Shown: positions 11,613-21,966 of the stretch, in pieces
Position numbering within the stretch: position 1 is the stretch's first letter
Layout of the letters: each line of letters opens with the position of its first letter
Assembly: GCA_000277445.1 (NCBI GenBank)
Contig: AJWJ01000012.1
Span: forward strand, 38,882-102,881
DNA: 64,000 nucleotides
Origin: Polysphondylium violaceum
Taxonomy: Eukaryota > Evosea > Eumycetozoa > Dictyosteliales > Dictyosteliaceae
Reading direction: 5' to 3'
Program-made: the position numbers and the translations under genes
The notes under the pieces: model-generated
What the model saw: only the letters and a program-made list of their open reading frames with translations
Database searches by the model: none
Told to the model about the DNA's origin: nothing

Positions 11613-11741
11613 TTTGGTGTTAAACTATGAGTGTAGGTTAGAGAGGACAGCCGCATGTAGTATTTTGTTTTTATCAACAAAAAGACTTTTTTTTGTAAAA
11701 TTTTATATAAATATATATAAATATATTGATTTAAACATCAA

Positions 11742-11812
11742 GGCTCCATAGCATAGTGGTATTGCGCTTCCCTAGTAAGGAAGAGGTCATGGGTTCGATC
11801 CCCATTGGAGCC
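11742..11812 (+). tRNA. tRNA-Thr (anticodon AGT)
   Basis: A 71-nt cloverleaf. The acceptor stem GGCTCCA pairs with TGGAGCC, the anticodon stem CTTCC/GGAAG has loop CTAGTAA (anticodon AGT), and the T arm ATGGG-TTCGATC-CCCAT holds the B box GGTTCGATCCC. No intron. A T6 terminator follows at once. Confidence 0.95.
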
Positions 11813-11818
11813 TTTTTT
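11813..11818 (+). terminator. Pol III T6 terminator of tRNA-Thr
   Basis: Six T residues directly after the acceptor stem of tRNA-Thr. Confidence 0.85.
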
Positions 11819-11844
11819 ATTGAACCGATCTTTTATCGGTAAAG

Positions 11845-11973
11845 ATGGAATGCGAGTCACCCACGGCTCGACTCTCAACACCTACACGTCCACACCGTAA
11901 TGACATTAAAGACCGCCTCAATAAAACTGTCTCTTCCACTCAAATAGAATGGTTGAGTAAAAAATTTTTTTAA
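11845..11973 (+). other. Coding-like 42-codon frame just downstream of tRNA-Thr
   Basis: An ATG-to-stop frame that is GC-rich with many C-ending codons, unlike the surrounding AT-rich DNA. It translates as MECESPTARLSTPTRPHRN, then DIKDRLNKTVSSTQIEWLSK, then a short tail and stop. I do not recognise the protein. Its composition and its place 33 bp past a tRNA gene suggest a retroelement remnant (TRE3-type elements insert downstream of tRNA genes), but it could be something else. It includes GGCTCGACTCTC near 11865, a weak match to a Pol III B box, so an external B box is an alternative. Confidence 0.3.
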
Positions 11974-12046
11974 AAAAAAAGTTGGAATGAATGATGAATG
12001 TAATAGGAATAAATAACCCTATTAATGAACTATAATCATCTCTGGA

Positions 12047-12092
12047 TTTGAACTCATTTGTGGTCAATCCATGACTGGAAAAATCTTTGTTA
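12047..12092 (+). repeat. Left arm of a long imperfect inverted repeat
   Basis: Matches the reverse complement of 12787-12836 over about 48 bp with a few mismatches and two small gaps. The core of 18 bases at 12057-12074 (TTTGTGGTCAATCCATGA) is exact. The arm also contains GTTCAAATCC on the minus strand, which resembles a Pol III B box. Confidence 0.75.
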
Positions 12093-12280
12093 TTAAATGA
12101 ATCTTTTAATAAACAATGATATTAATCATTGTATTATTAGTACACATAGATATTAGACAAAATAAAACTTATAGGGTAGAAGGGTGCACACCCAACTGAA
12201 GTTTATTTACATTAAATTTTTTTATTTCTTAGATTTTTATTTTTTTGAAATAGATTCCCCTTTTGTTCCCAAGATCATAA

Positions 12281-12703
12281 TCATAATGAATGATCACAAC
12301 AAATAGAATTCATACAAATAGTATGTTTAACGTCAGTATCACTATTATTTTTATCGTCTGTTGATCTATTATTTAAACCATCATGATGATGACGGTGATG
12401 ACCACCACCAAGACGAGCGCCCAATAAACGATTGATACCACGATCATCATCATATGAATTGGATAAAAAGAGTGGTTTTGTGATTATTATTTTATTCCTA
12501 AACTCACCCATAGCCTTATATAATCTTATATAATATAATTTTATAGTTGAGCATTCAAAAACCAATTTTGTATTTAAGGATAATCCAGATTGGGATCCGT
12601 AATTAAGAGATATTGAATTATTTCCAAAAACGGTAATGCGTTTTGCATTACACAAGGGAGACCAGATACACAAAATGAACACAAAACTCAATCCTCTAAT
12701 TAA
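12281..12703 (-). pseudogene. Histidine-rich open frame without a start codon (broken or spliced small gene)
   Basis: Open on the minus strand for about 140 codons but with no ATG; the frame is entered after a TAG that could be part of a splice acceptor (TATTTAG). It begins with a hydrophobic stretch (LSFVFILCIWSPLCNA) like a signal peptide and ends with a His/Gly segment (LGGGHHRHHHDG) and a Cys pair (NSICCDHSL). Just upstream, in the other frame, is an ATG followed by MFLFFIIRNIALYRFF, so a one-base slip could have broken one gene. It sits between two arms of an inverted repeat (12047 and 12787). I do not recognise a family, and it may be noncoding. Confidence 0.3.
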
Positions 12704-12786
12704 CTAAATAATCTAATGAGAAAAATCTATATAAGGCTATGTTTCTTATGATGAAGAATAAAAACATAATGTTTTTCCAAATTTTT

Positions 12787-12836
12787 ATAAAAAGATTTTT
12801 CCTGTTAATCATGGATTGACCACAAAGAGTTCAATT
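12787..12836 (-). repeat. Right arm of the imperfect inverted repeat
   Basis: Reverse complement partner of 12047-12092; exact core at 12809-12826. The two arms enclose about 0.7 kb. Confidence 0.75.
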
Positions 12837-13161
12837 CCACAGATAAATTAAGTTCTAAAATATGTTTCTATTACTCTACATCAAAAAAAGATGAGTAACT
12901 TGATCACTCTCTAAGGTTGGTGGGCTCTATTATGTATGTTCGTTATCATTAAAATTATTATCCAGAATAAAAATAGGTTATATGTTTAATTCAATTTTTA
13001 TTTTAAAACATTCAAGATTTAAACTAAAGGATTGAAATAGATAGACAAATTATCTATAGAATTATCCATGAATCAAAAAAAATAGTAATAAAACCAATAA
13101 TTATTATTAAAATTATTTTACAAAAAATGAATTTATTAATTGAAATTTATACGCATAAAAT
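12837..13161. other. Intergenic spacer right of the inverted repeat
   Basis: AT-rich, no gene recognised. It contains the 3' flank of the Hcp-like gene. Confidence 0.5.
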
Positions 13162-14266
13162 TTAATAACCATAGAATTTACCATCAGAGGTTCTAAATAA
13201 AATATGAGTAGGTACATCACTATTAAATGATTGATCAGCTTCGATTTCACAGTGATCCTCTTGTGAATAAATAGATTCAATCGTTTCAAGTGGGATATTA
13301 AACTTTTCAGCGATAGCAGAGATAATTGATTTTTTATCAAAACTAACAACTTGAACAACTTTATAGACGACCGGTGCACTGTTGGAAAGTACTTTAATTT
13401 TGTAAGAGGATGGTTTAACTTCTGGTAAATCATAGTCTGTAACCAAACCAAGTTCTTTAATTAAAGCAACCATAGATGGGTCGTGAGAGCTTAAGTTTAC
13501 CATCAAAGTCTTTTTAGCATACTCCAACAAAGTTTTGGTAGGTTCACCTTTGGTTGAATGAACAGTTTTTGAACCAGTTTTGTTGATGTTATCCCATTTA
13601 TAGACTTGACTCACTTCAAATTCTGATGATAGGATATCCATATCAATGTATTTTGTTTTGATAATTTTAGCATTAATACTAAGAGTTTCTACAGGTTTGC
13701 CACCAGTACCGCCACTTACTGAAACGTTGGTGATTTGTACATATTCAAGTTCATATTCAATAATGTTAACCTTGTTATTCTTTACATCTCCAACTGAACG
13801 GAAAATGGCATGTGGAAGGATTTGAGAGGCACAACAGAGATAGTTTAATGAAGGTGAATCAGCAGTTACAAATTTGGTACAAGTTAATTCTCCCAGATGT
13901 ATAGCATCATCATCATTGTCACCTCTTCCTCTTTTATTTTGAGCTGCAACATTATGAGAAAAGGACATGACCTCCATCCATCCATCGTGAACAGCTGAAA
14001 GGACCTATAGGTTGTGTGTGTTAATTATTGATAATCATCAATCGATTGAATAAAAAAATTAAATGAAAACATACATTTTCTTCATCATCATCCATCATAT
14101 GTCTTCTTCTTGGAACATTGGTGGGGGTAGTAGGTGGTGGTACACTAGCAGGTGTATTGAGTCCGGCACAAAGTAGATCCTTTTGATTCTCAATGGTGGG
14201 AATTTGATAGTTTGGATTTCTGAAATTGATATCAATTGGAAGATATAAATAGATAGCTTTTGTCAT
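13162..14266 (-). CDS. Protein with bacterial Hcp-like (T6SS tube) domain, two exons, 344 aa
   Basis: Exons read 14266-14075 and 14004-13162, joined in phase 0 across a GTATGT intron. Residues 1-10 (MTKAIYLYLP) and about 72-203 follow the pattern of the Hcp1 family, which builds the tube of bacterial type VI secretion systems: (GW)MEVMSFS, then LGELTCTKFVTADSPSL, LPHAIFRSVGD, IIEYELEYVQITNVSVSGG and VETLSINAKI, ending near VYKWDN. The insertion between strands 1 and 2 is Pro/Asp-rich and spans the intron. The last 85 residues (IKVLSNSAPVVYKVVQVVSF onward, then ISAIAEKFNIPLETIESIYS) look like a ubiquitin-like fold, somewhat like the C-terminus of CP2/Grainyhead factors; this is weaker. There is no signal peptide or membrane helix. 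Function in an amoeba is unknown; transfer from bacteria followed by intron gain is one explanation. Confidence 0.75.
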
Positions 14267-14761
14267 TTTGATTTAAATTGATTGTAGAGTAAAGAGTATT
14301 ATGTAAAGTGAATTATGAAAATGACAACTAATCTCAATTTAATTTATACTAAAACTCTTTTGCTTCATTCTTTTGTTTTTTCATTGTGTCTAGAAATTTT
14401 CTATTTTTTTTTCATTTCCACATGATTTGATTTTTTTTGTATTTTTTTTTTTTGTATTTTTTTTCTTTTTTTTTTTTTTTTTCTGGATTCGGAATTTTTA
14501 CTCCTTTGCTTGTCAATGTTTTTATTGTGCCAAATTTAAATTCTTGAAAATTTTTAATAAGTTTTATTTATCACAGGCAATATTTTTAATGGATATGATG
14601 GAAGGATTGAACGAGTCGACCAATTTCATAAGAGTAAAGGTATGACTTTTCATTATATTGCCATCCTATTATTTATCAATTGGTATGAATAAAAGTGAGA
14701 TAAACCATAGATAAAATAACAAAATGAGATTTATATAATAGTTAAGAGAATAAAAGTCCAC

Positions 14762-14777
14762 CAAATGAATTCATTTG
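14762..14777. repeat. Perfect 16-bp palindrome CAAATGAATTCATTTG
   Basis: Self-complementary over all 16 bases. The core ATGAATTC recurs in the inverted repeat at 15226 and at 15418. Confidence 0.85.
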
Positions 14778-15225
14778 TTTATAGTTAAACAAAATATTAA
14801 AATAATTATTAAAACCTGTTGGAAGAGATAATTTTGAAGTTTGAATCACCATGGGAAGTCATTCCAGTTTTGCTCCTTTTCACCATATAGGGATGGTGAG
14901 TTTTACACACCTTTCAAATATTTGTATTTGTTTAATTTTCAGTCATAAATAATAGTAAAATGTACTGTATTTTTGTTGCATTGTTAAACGTTTTGTGTCT
15001 CAATAGGTAGACCTTTTTAAGCAATACAAATTACCTGTATGGTCGTTTTGTGTGTTTATTTTATTAATACAACTTTCCTATTATATATATTTATTCGATT
15101 TCACATTTCGAATTCTATCCCATTGGTCTTTGTTAAAGGTTTTGTGACTGAAATACACGAGGATAAAAACTATAAATATAAAGTATTGAGATTTTAAGTT
15201 AAGATATAGATTAAAAAAATCGACT

Positions 15226-15246
15226 AATGAATTCAAAGAATTCATT
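15226..15246. repeat. Inverted repeat AATGAATTC-AAA-GAATTCATT
   Basis: Perfect 9-bp stem with a 3-base loop, sharing its core with the palindrome at 14762. Confidence 0.85.
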
Positions 15247-15318
15247 GGGTATTTATAGTTTTATTGATTGTAAAAATAAAATAATAATTAATTTTTAATT
15301 TAATTAATTTAACTGGAA

Positions 15319-15457
15319 TTGTGTCGGTTGGAAAATGATAGATTTATCGTAGATCTTAGTGATAGATCAGATAAATTTTCATCAATAATATCTATGAGTA
15401 ATCTTTGTTTTCATTACAAATGAATTCAAAGATATCATTTTCCAACTGCCCGACAAA
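15319..15457. repeat. Long hairpin-forming inverted repeat, 14-bp exact core
   Basis: GTTGGAAAATGATA at 15327-15340 is exactly complementary to 15433-15446. Pairing extends outwards with GTGTCGG against CCGACA, with a bulge. The loop is about 92 bases. It could be a noncoding RNA or a small mobile element remnant. Confidence 0.6.
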
Positions 15458-15471
15458 AGCTTTCTCTCATG

Positions 15472-15477
15472 AAAAAA
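15472..15477 (-). terminator. Pol III terminator of tRNA-Ala
   Basis: Six T residues on the minus strand just past the tRNA-Ala 3' end. Confidence 0.75.
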
Positions 15478-15478
15478 T

Positions 15479-15550
15479 GGAGAAGAAGGGTATCGATCCC
15501 TTTACCTCTCGCATGCTAAGCGAGCGCTCTACCATCTGAGCTACATCCCC
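15479..15550 (-). tRNA. tRNA-Ala (anticodon AGC)
   Basis: A 72-nt cloverleaf on the minus strand: acceptor GGGGATG against CTTCTCC (one G-T pair and one mismatch), D arm GCTC/GAGC, anticodon stem CTCGC/GCGAG with loop TTAGCAT (anticodon AGC), and T arm AAGGG-ATCGATA-CCCTT. No intron. Confidence 0.93.
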
Positions 15551-15639
15551 TTTGATGAAAATATCAAAAAATCAGGAAAATTTATAATGATTCTACTAAG
15601 AATTCAACCCCGATAAATGATTTTATCAATTAAAAGATC

Positions 15640-15711
15640 GCCGAAACATGGGATCGAACCATGGACCTAGCGGTTAACAGCCGCTCGCTCTGCCGACTGA
15701 GCCATTTCGGC
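15640..15711 (-). tRNA. tRNA-Asn (anticodon GTT)
   Basis: A 72-nt cloverleaf on the minus strand: fully paired acceptor GCCGAAA/TTTCGGC, D arm GCTC/GAGC, anticodon stem AGCGG/CCGCT with loop CTGTTAA (anticodon GTT), and T arm CATGG-TTCGATC-CCATG. A T4 run follows at 15632-15635. It shares orientation with tRNA-Ala 90 bp away. Confidence 0.95.
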
Positions 15712-15892
15712 TTGCGTGATAGTAAAGCCTGATAAATTGTATATATTTTTTAATTTTTAAAATTAAAATTATTATTTTACTATAGGTACGATTAAAAATA
15801 AAAAATTTGAAATACTACAAAATATAAACCGGTTTTATCTCTTTTTCGAAATAAAATAAAATTCACCAAAAATGTTTTAGAAAAACATAAAA

Positions 15893-15900
15893 ACGAACGA
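15893..15900 (+). promoter_or_regulatory. ACGAACGA promoter element upstream of the HEAT-like gene
   Basis: The octamer follows AAAAACATAAAA and ends 55 nt before the ATG at 15956. Same orientation and place as before dph2, the methyltransferase and the RPA34-like gene. Confidence 0.55.
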
Positions 15901-15955
15901 GTCATTCAATTTAATTTATCATCGTCCTCTTGCTTCTATCTATATATCTCCCGAA

Positions 15956-18486
15956 ATGAATCAATTAGACCACATATTTCAAAGTATTAAAGATACAGAT
16001 ACAAATAAATTACAAAATCTAGCACAACAATTTTTACAAACCTATTGTAAATCAAAGCAAAACACCAAAGACAACATTAATCTCTTTTATCAATACTTGA
16101 AAACCAAATCTACACATTTACAAAATAACGCAACCTCTCAAGATATTGAACAAGATGCACTCATTTACTCAAAAAGCATATTATTCCTTGGTGCCGTAAG
16201 TATTTTGTTGTGTTTTTGATTATTATTAACGAGGAGTATTAATAATAACAATAATAACAATATCTACCAAGGTATCAAGATATGTACCATTTATAGATTC
16301 ATTTACATTTTATTTAAATGACATTATTGAGGATCTTTTAAAACCATTTATTTTGACAACAGTCAACACACCCATATTTTTACAAATTAGATACATTGCT
16401 TTGAAATCATATACTTTGATATTACAAGTCTATGCAAACAAAGTTGACGAATATTCTATCTCATTCATTGAATATTTAGCCAGTTTAGATTTATTATCAA
16501 ATTCTTTGGAAAACAACAAAGCTATCGTAGATTTTGTCGTTATTTTCATGCAATGCTCTCCCCTTGAAGTCATCAAAAGAAGTAAATTGATTGAATCTTT
16601 AATTAAAGTTTATTTGTATGTAGTGCAATGATGATAATAATAACACACTATATTAATATTCATACTATTGTTATTATAAAGAAATACACAAGAACAACAA
16701 TTATTTGAAGATTTGACTCAAGTTTTGGGTCAATTTTTCCAACTTTATTTACCATTTAAATCATTTAAAATTGAAAATGATGACGATGACGAAAATGACG
16801 ATGATGACGAAGATAATGATAATGATAGTAATATGCAAGAGAATGAAAAGGTTAAAATTGAAAATTTAAATTTACCCAATCAAATTCATGTTAACCTTTT
16901 AAATGAAACATTTAAACTATTATCAAAAAATCCAAAGTACCTTCAAAAAGAATCTTCAACTATATTTTTAGGTATACTTTGTGGTTATTGTACAGTGTAT
17001 GTCGGACAAAATGAACTTTCAAAATCAATTTATTCATTCTATTTTTCTTAGTATGTACTTCATTTTATTGAATATTAAACTATTTATTGATTTATAATAT
17101 TAACAATTTTTATACTACAATAGTTTTAAACAAGATATAATTTATGAAAAAGAAAATCGTAAACAAACCATTTATTTATTGGATAGTTTAAGAATTGGAA
17201 TTTCAAATACAGTTTTAAAGAGTGTTCAAATTATTCGTGGGGAGCGTCAAGAGGAAATGTATCATTGTCTCATTGATATTATTACTCGTGGCAAAGAATA
17301 CTTTAAAAAGAATCCATCCAAAGGTGTTCAAAGTTTTTATCATCGTATGAGAAACTCTGTTATCTTGACACTTTGCTCATTGTTAAAGAGCTTCAACAAC
17401 TTTTTCAAACATGCCGATCAATTTCTCAAATTTGCATCCATTTTAGCCGACCCAATCATTTTGTCTGAATTTGTTCACTCACTCGCCATCGATATCAATG
17501 GCACTCTGGATCAACAAGAAAAGAGCGACAAGATTCAAAAACTCAATGAAACCTATTTACCTCGTGTTGTGTATCCCCTTTTACAAGAGATTGAAAAACC
17601 AGTTCAAAAGTATAGCTCAATGACCAAACACATCCTCTCCTCATTGGGAAATATAGCCGAAAGTTTACAAACAGAGCTATTCCAACCATTTTGCACAGAG
17701 GTCATTGAATCACTCTGTCTATTTGTTGAAAACAATTGGAAGTCCATTTCAAACTATGGTGTTGTTTTAATTCATACATTTACAAAGATTGTCAAATTCA
17801 TTCAAGACCCTGAAGGCAAAAGCCTTGAAAGGGTCATTGGTGTCTATTTCAAGGTTTTGAATGCTAGCAACTCTATGGAATTGGCTGAAAAGGATCAAGA
17901 TGAAGACGATGGCGACGATGACGAAGATGAGCAAGGCGACAAGAAAAACAGTGAAAGTGATGTTATTTCAAATATTGTATTCACAGCCATCGACTCTATG
18001 ACTCAATGTATTCCTAGTGTTTTGTTGATAAAATCTGAATCCACCAAAACTCAACTCATCAACCAATACATTGACTACCTTTTGGAAAAAATTGGTACTG
18101 AAGAAGTCATCTTTGATGCCGACCGTTTCATCCGTTTAGCCCAACTTGATCTCTTAAAAGAGTTGTTTGTTGCTACCAGCAAGCAAGAGATCAACATTTT
18201 AACAAACTTGTTGGACAAAATTGTCAAACAACTCTTTTATGAATTGATCATGATTCAAATAGGCATTGATCTTGGCGAAGAAGAATTGGATGCCAACAAT
18301 CACAATCAAAGAAAAGATATCTGTCTCAACTGTTTTAGTACCATTGTCAAACTTGTCTCTGCTCAACAACGTCAATCCATCAGTGGCCAAATCAACCAAC
18401 TTGCCAAAAATCCTCTCCCATCAACTCTTGAAACCACCGACATCAACATTGCTTATGCTAAAAAAGATCTTTTATCATGTCTTTAA
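15956..18486 (+). CDS. Large helical-repeat (HEAT/ARM-like) protein, four exons, 771 aa
   Basis: I do not recognise the family. Exons read 15956-16195, 16272-16615, 16682-17050 and 17124-18486, and all junctions keep the frame. The protein is almost all amphipathic helices with the Leu/Ile spacing of HEAT or armadillo repeats (for example LFQPFCTEVIESLCLFVENN, and SLIKVYL and VVYPLLQEIEK), as in importin, exportin and ribosome-assembly scaffolds. Two acidic Asp/Glu runs interrupt it (exon 3 near 16780-16840 and exon 4 near 17895-17945). No signal peptide or membrane helix. The gene shares the ACGAACGA upstream element with dph2 and an RNA polymerase I subunit gene, which hints at a role in growth or ribosome production, by association only. 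Confidence 0.82.
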
Positions 18487-18776
18487 GCTTTACTATTAAA
18501 ATAAAATTTCATAATCTTATATGTATAAAAAAAAATCAAATCAATATCAAAAACTCACCCCACAGGACCACCAGCAATTTGATTGATATTTGATTGATTT
18601 TTTTTTTTTCGAATTTTTTTTTTTTTTTAATTTTTGAATTTATTGGGGGCAAAGACGTTATTTTTATTATAATTGTGATTGGTGCCCCCAAAATAAATTT
18701 ATTGTTACTACTACACGATCACACACACTCTTACACAGCACAAATTGGCCTTTATGATTCAATGAAAAAGTAAAGA

Positions 18777-21673
18777 ATGAATAGCAGGCTTCCAAATAAT
18801 ATTCAAATCCCTGTTTTAATGACACAAAACTCATTATCAGCACTATTGAGTCCATCAAACTCACCCAGAGGGTCAAATAGCAATTATAACAATATGGATG
18901 GAGGCAGCAGTAGTGGCAACAATACCAATAATGAAAAATTGGATAAACTCAAAGATATTACCAGCAAGACTATCGACCAGGTAATATTCAAATTGACAGA
19001 GATGAAACGAGAAAAACAATTTCTACAATCGTTTAAAGACATTATGAAGATCTCTGAGACATTGATCGAAATTGACAGAACTCTCAAACCAATTCAAATC
19101 ACCGAGGCAGAGCTTTCGCGTACCTCGTCATCCTCTTCCTTTTCCAGTCGACCTACCACACCCAGAAAAGACACACTCACATCATCGGGAGGATCCTCGT
19201 TGAGTGGCAGCAGAGACAACAACAATCCCTCAATACCACCAGCACTCCCAGCATCATCATCAACTCTTGAGGCAGAGCTGATTCAAATCATTCATAACAA
19301 AAGCAACACAATAAAGAAATCCAAGGCACACGATCGTTCCACAGACAGCATTGAATCTGTCCACGCAATCATTCACAAATGTTTGGATCTTATCAAGGCA
19401 AAAGTAGTGCAAGTGAAAAAGAACCTCGTGTTTGAACAAAATCCCCAAACAGCTCTACAATATGGCGAAATGATTAGAAATATTAGAAATCAAGTAAACA
19501 CATTTAGAACCCTTTCGTTACCCCAGAATCTCAATCTCTGTGATGGCGAAAAGCTGTTACTCAAAGTAGAGAACTGCCATTATCATCTTTACGATAATTC
19601 CCACAACAATAACAATGATAGTAAGTCTTCTTCAAACTCTAACAATAATCACCACCACAATCAAAAACAAACTAGTTCAAATAGTAATCCAAATAACCAA
19701 AATAATACTCCTATTGAAGATGATATCGTTAAAGGAACTATTTTTGTCACAAATTATCAAATCATATTTTTTGGTATAAAATCAAATAATAATAGTAGTA
19801 ACAATAACAACAATAGTAATAGCAATCTTAATCTTCATAACAATAATGAAGAAAATATATTTATTGTATGTATTCATTATTTGAGTATTCATTAATAACT
19901 AATTTTTTTAATATTAATAATTAAAACTATCTTTAGAAACAATTCTCATTACATTCTATCAATAAATGGACTAAAAGTGGAAAAAAGAAATCACCAGGAG
20001 AATATTCATATAAATTAACCTTTATTTGTAAAGATTATAGAAATCATATTATATCGTTTGACAAAACAACCACCAGTCTCAAGGATGTGAGAAAATGTAT
20101 AGAGAATCAGAGATTAACCACAACATCAACACTGTTTTGTTTTACTTTGAAACAGGATTTTAGTAAATTTGAAAACACAAACTTGGGTTGGAGTTTATAT
20201 AACGCTCGTGAAGAGTATGCTAGAATGGGAGTACCTTCACCAGATTGGAGAGTAAGTGATGCCAATCACAACTTTTTTGTCTGTGACACCTATCCTGCTT
20301 TGATTGGTGTCCCCGAGTCTATCAACGACGAGCAATTAAAGTCTGTCGCCCAATTTCGATCGAAAGGTAGAATTCCTTCGCTATCTTACCGTCATTGGTC
20401 CAATAAATGCTCAATCACACGTTGCAGTCAACCCAAGGTCGGCATTGGAAAGAATAGAAGTGAAGATGATGAAATTTTATTAAACGCCATTCGTTGTACA
20501 TCCACTGCCAAGGCCGAAAGTGGTGGCAGCAGTAGCAGCAGCTCATCAAACAAAGATAGAAAATTGTATATTTTAGATGCTAGACCCTATGCCAATGCCG
20601 TTGGTAACAGAGCTAAGGGTGCCGGTTGGGAGGTGATGGCAAATTATCCAGGATGCGTGATAGAGTTTCTCAATATTGCCAACATCCACGCAATGAGAAA
20701 CTCGTTAAACAAGATCAAAGAATCTTCAGTCTCGAGTTTGGCCAAGGAGGACAGTTGGTATTCCTCCATAGAGTCCTCAGGCTGGATGAATCATATCAAA
20801 CTCGTACTCCAAGGCGCCATCCGTGTTGCCAAACTCGTCCACACTCAACATTCAAACGTTTTGGTGCATTGCTCTGACGGCTGGGACAGAACTTCTCAAC
20901 TGGTTGCCTTGGCAGAACTTTTCCTCGACCCCTATTTCCGTACCCTTCGTGGATTCCAAGTGCTCATTGAGAAGGAATGGTTGTCTTATGGACACAAATT
21001 TGCACAAAGAAACGGACAAATCCACAACAAGGATGAAGACGAGCGTTCACCCATCTTTTACCAATTTCTCGAGGCCGTCTACCAAGTGGTCCAACAATTC
21101 CCAACCAAATTTGAATTTAATGCACATTTTCTTCGTGTGATTTTGTATCATAGCTACAGCGGAAAATACGGAAACTTTTTGTACAACTCTGAAAAGGAAC
21201 GTATTCAAAACCACAGTTTTGGAAAGACGATCAGTTTGTGGGCAGAAATGGATCTCACCATCAAAGACTATCTCAATCCACTCTTTGTGCCAAGCACTCT
21301 CAAAGAGAGAGACGTCATCTTTCCCGACTGCTCCCTTAAAACCCTAAGGATTTGGGACCAAATCTATCTCAACAATCTATCAGACACTGAAATCTATGGC
21401 GCTCACGAAAAGGTCGTTCGACAAGTGATGGACAAACATCTCGATGAAAGAGCCGAAGCATTCAGAGAGCTCTATCCACTCAAACAAAAGAGATCACATA
21501 CCGCATCTCTATCATTTGCAAATCCTCGTCAATCAATGTCTATTTCCCAACTAAATCTCTTGCCCTCTTTTCATCTCTCCAACACAATTCCAAAAAATTC
21601 TGGCATTGAACTAGAGAATATCGTTGAAGAGTCTGTTGATTTCAGTGAAAATATTAGTAGCACAAGCTCTTAA
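18777..21673 (+). CDS. Myotubularin-family phosphoinositide 3-phosphatase, two exons, 941 aa
   Basis: Removes the 3-phosphate from PI3P and PI(3,5)P2 on endosomal membranes. Exons read 18777-19865 and 19937-21673, phase 0. The N-terminal 360 residues contain a helical region (DKLKDITSKTIDQVIFKLTE) and Ser-rich stretches. A PH-GRAM domain follows, split by an Asn-rich insertion (GTIFVTNYQIIFFGIKS, then N-runs, then ENIFI and KQFSLHSINKW). The catalytic domain has the myotubularin start (NTNLGWSLYNAREEYARMGV) and the active site VHCSDGWDRTSQ, with Cys675 and Arg681 both present, so the enzyme should be active. The end of the domain (LIEKEWLSYGHKFAQRNG) is typical. The short C-terminal tail has no FYVE finger or clear coiled coil. 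Confidence 0.93.
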
Positions 21674-21966
21674 TAAATAAACAAATAAAGAAATAAATAG
21701 ATAATATTATCTATTTATTGAAATAAACAAGAAAATGGAATTCTGCCCATTTTATCCCCCATTTTCATTTTCTGACCCCATTATCCATCTGTATGGTTTT
21801 TATAATAAAAGTCAAACATTTAAGATATTTTATTTTGATTTTTTTTGATTTATATTTTTTTACTTTTTTTTATTTTTGATTAAGGTCTTTAGGGGGTACA
21901 TATCTAATATATTATGTGTTTAATCAATTACTGATTCTATTTATTTATTTATTTATTTATTAAAAT

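Larger units (their letters stand above)
14267..15471. other. Palindrome-rich intergenic region before the tRNA pair
   Basis: No convincing gene. A short ATG frame at 14588-14640 (MDMMEGLNESTNFIRVK) ends at a possible GTATGA donor, but no second exon was found. The region holds a 16-bp palindrome at 14762, a 9-bp perfect stem at 15226 and a long hairpin at 15319-15457. Confidence 0.5.

Noticed and set aside
11742-11812. Reading the tRNA at 11742 as something other than Thr
   Set aside because: The loop CTAGTAA places AGT at positions 34-36 with a well-paired CTTCC/GGAAG stem, so Thr is the clear call.
14427-14645. Phe-rich frame before the tRNA pair
   Set aside because: Mostly a T-run read as Phe codons, with no conserved content beyond a short tail.
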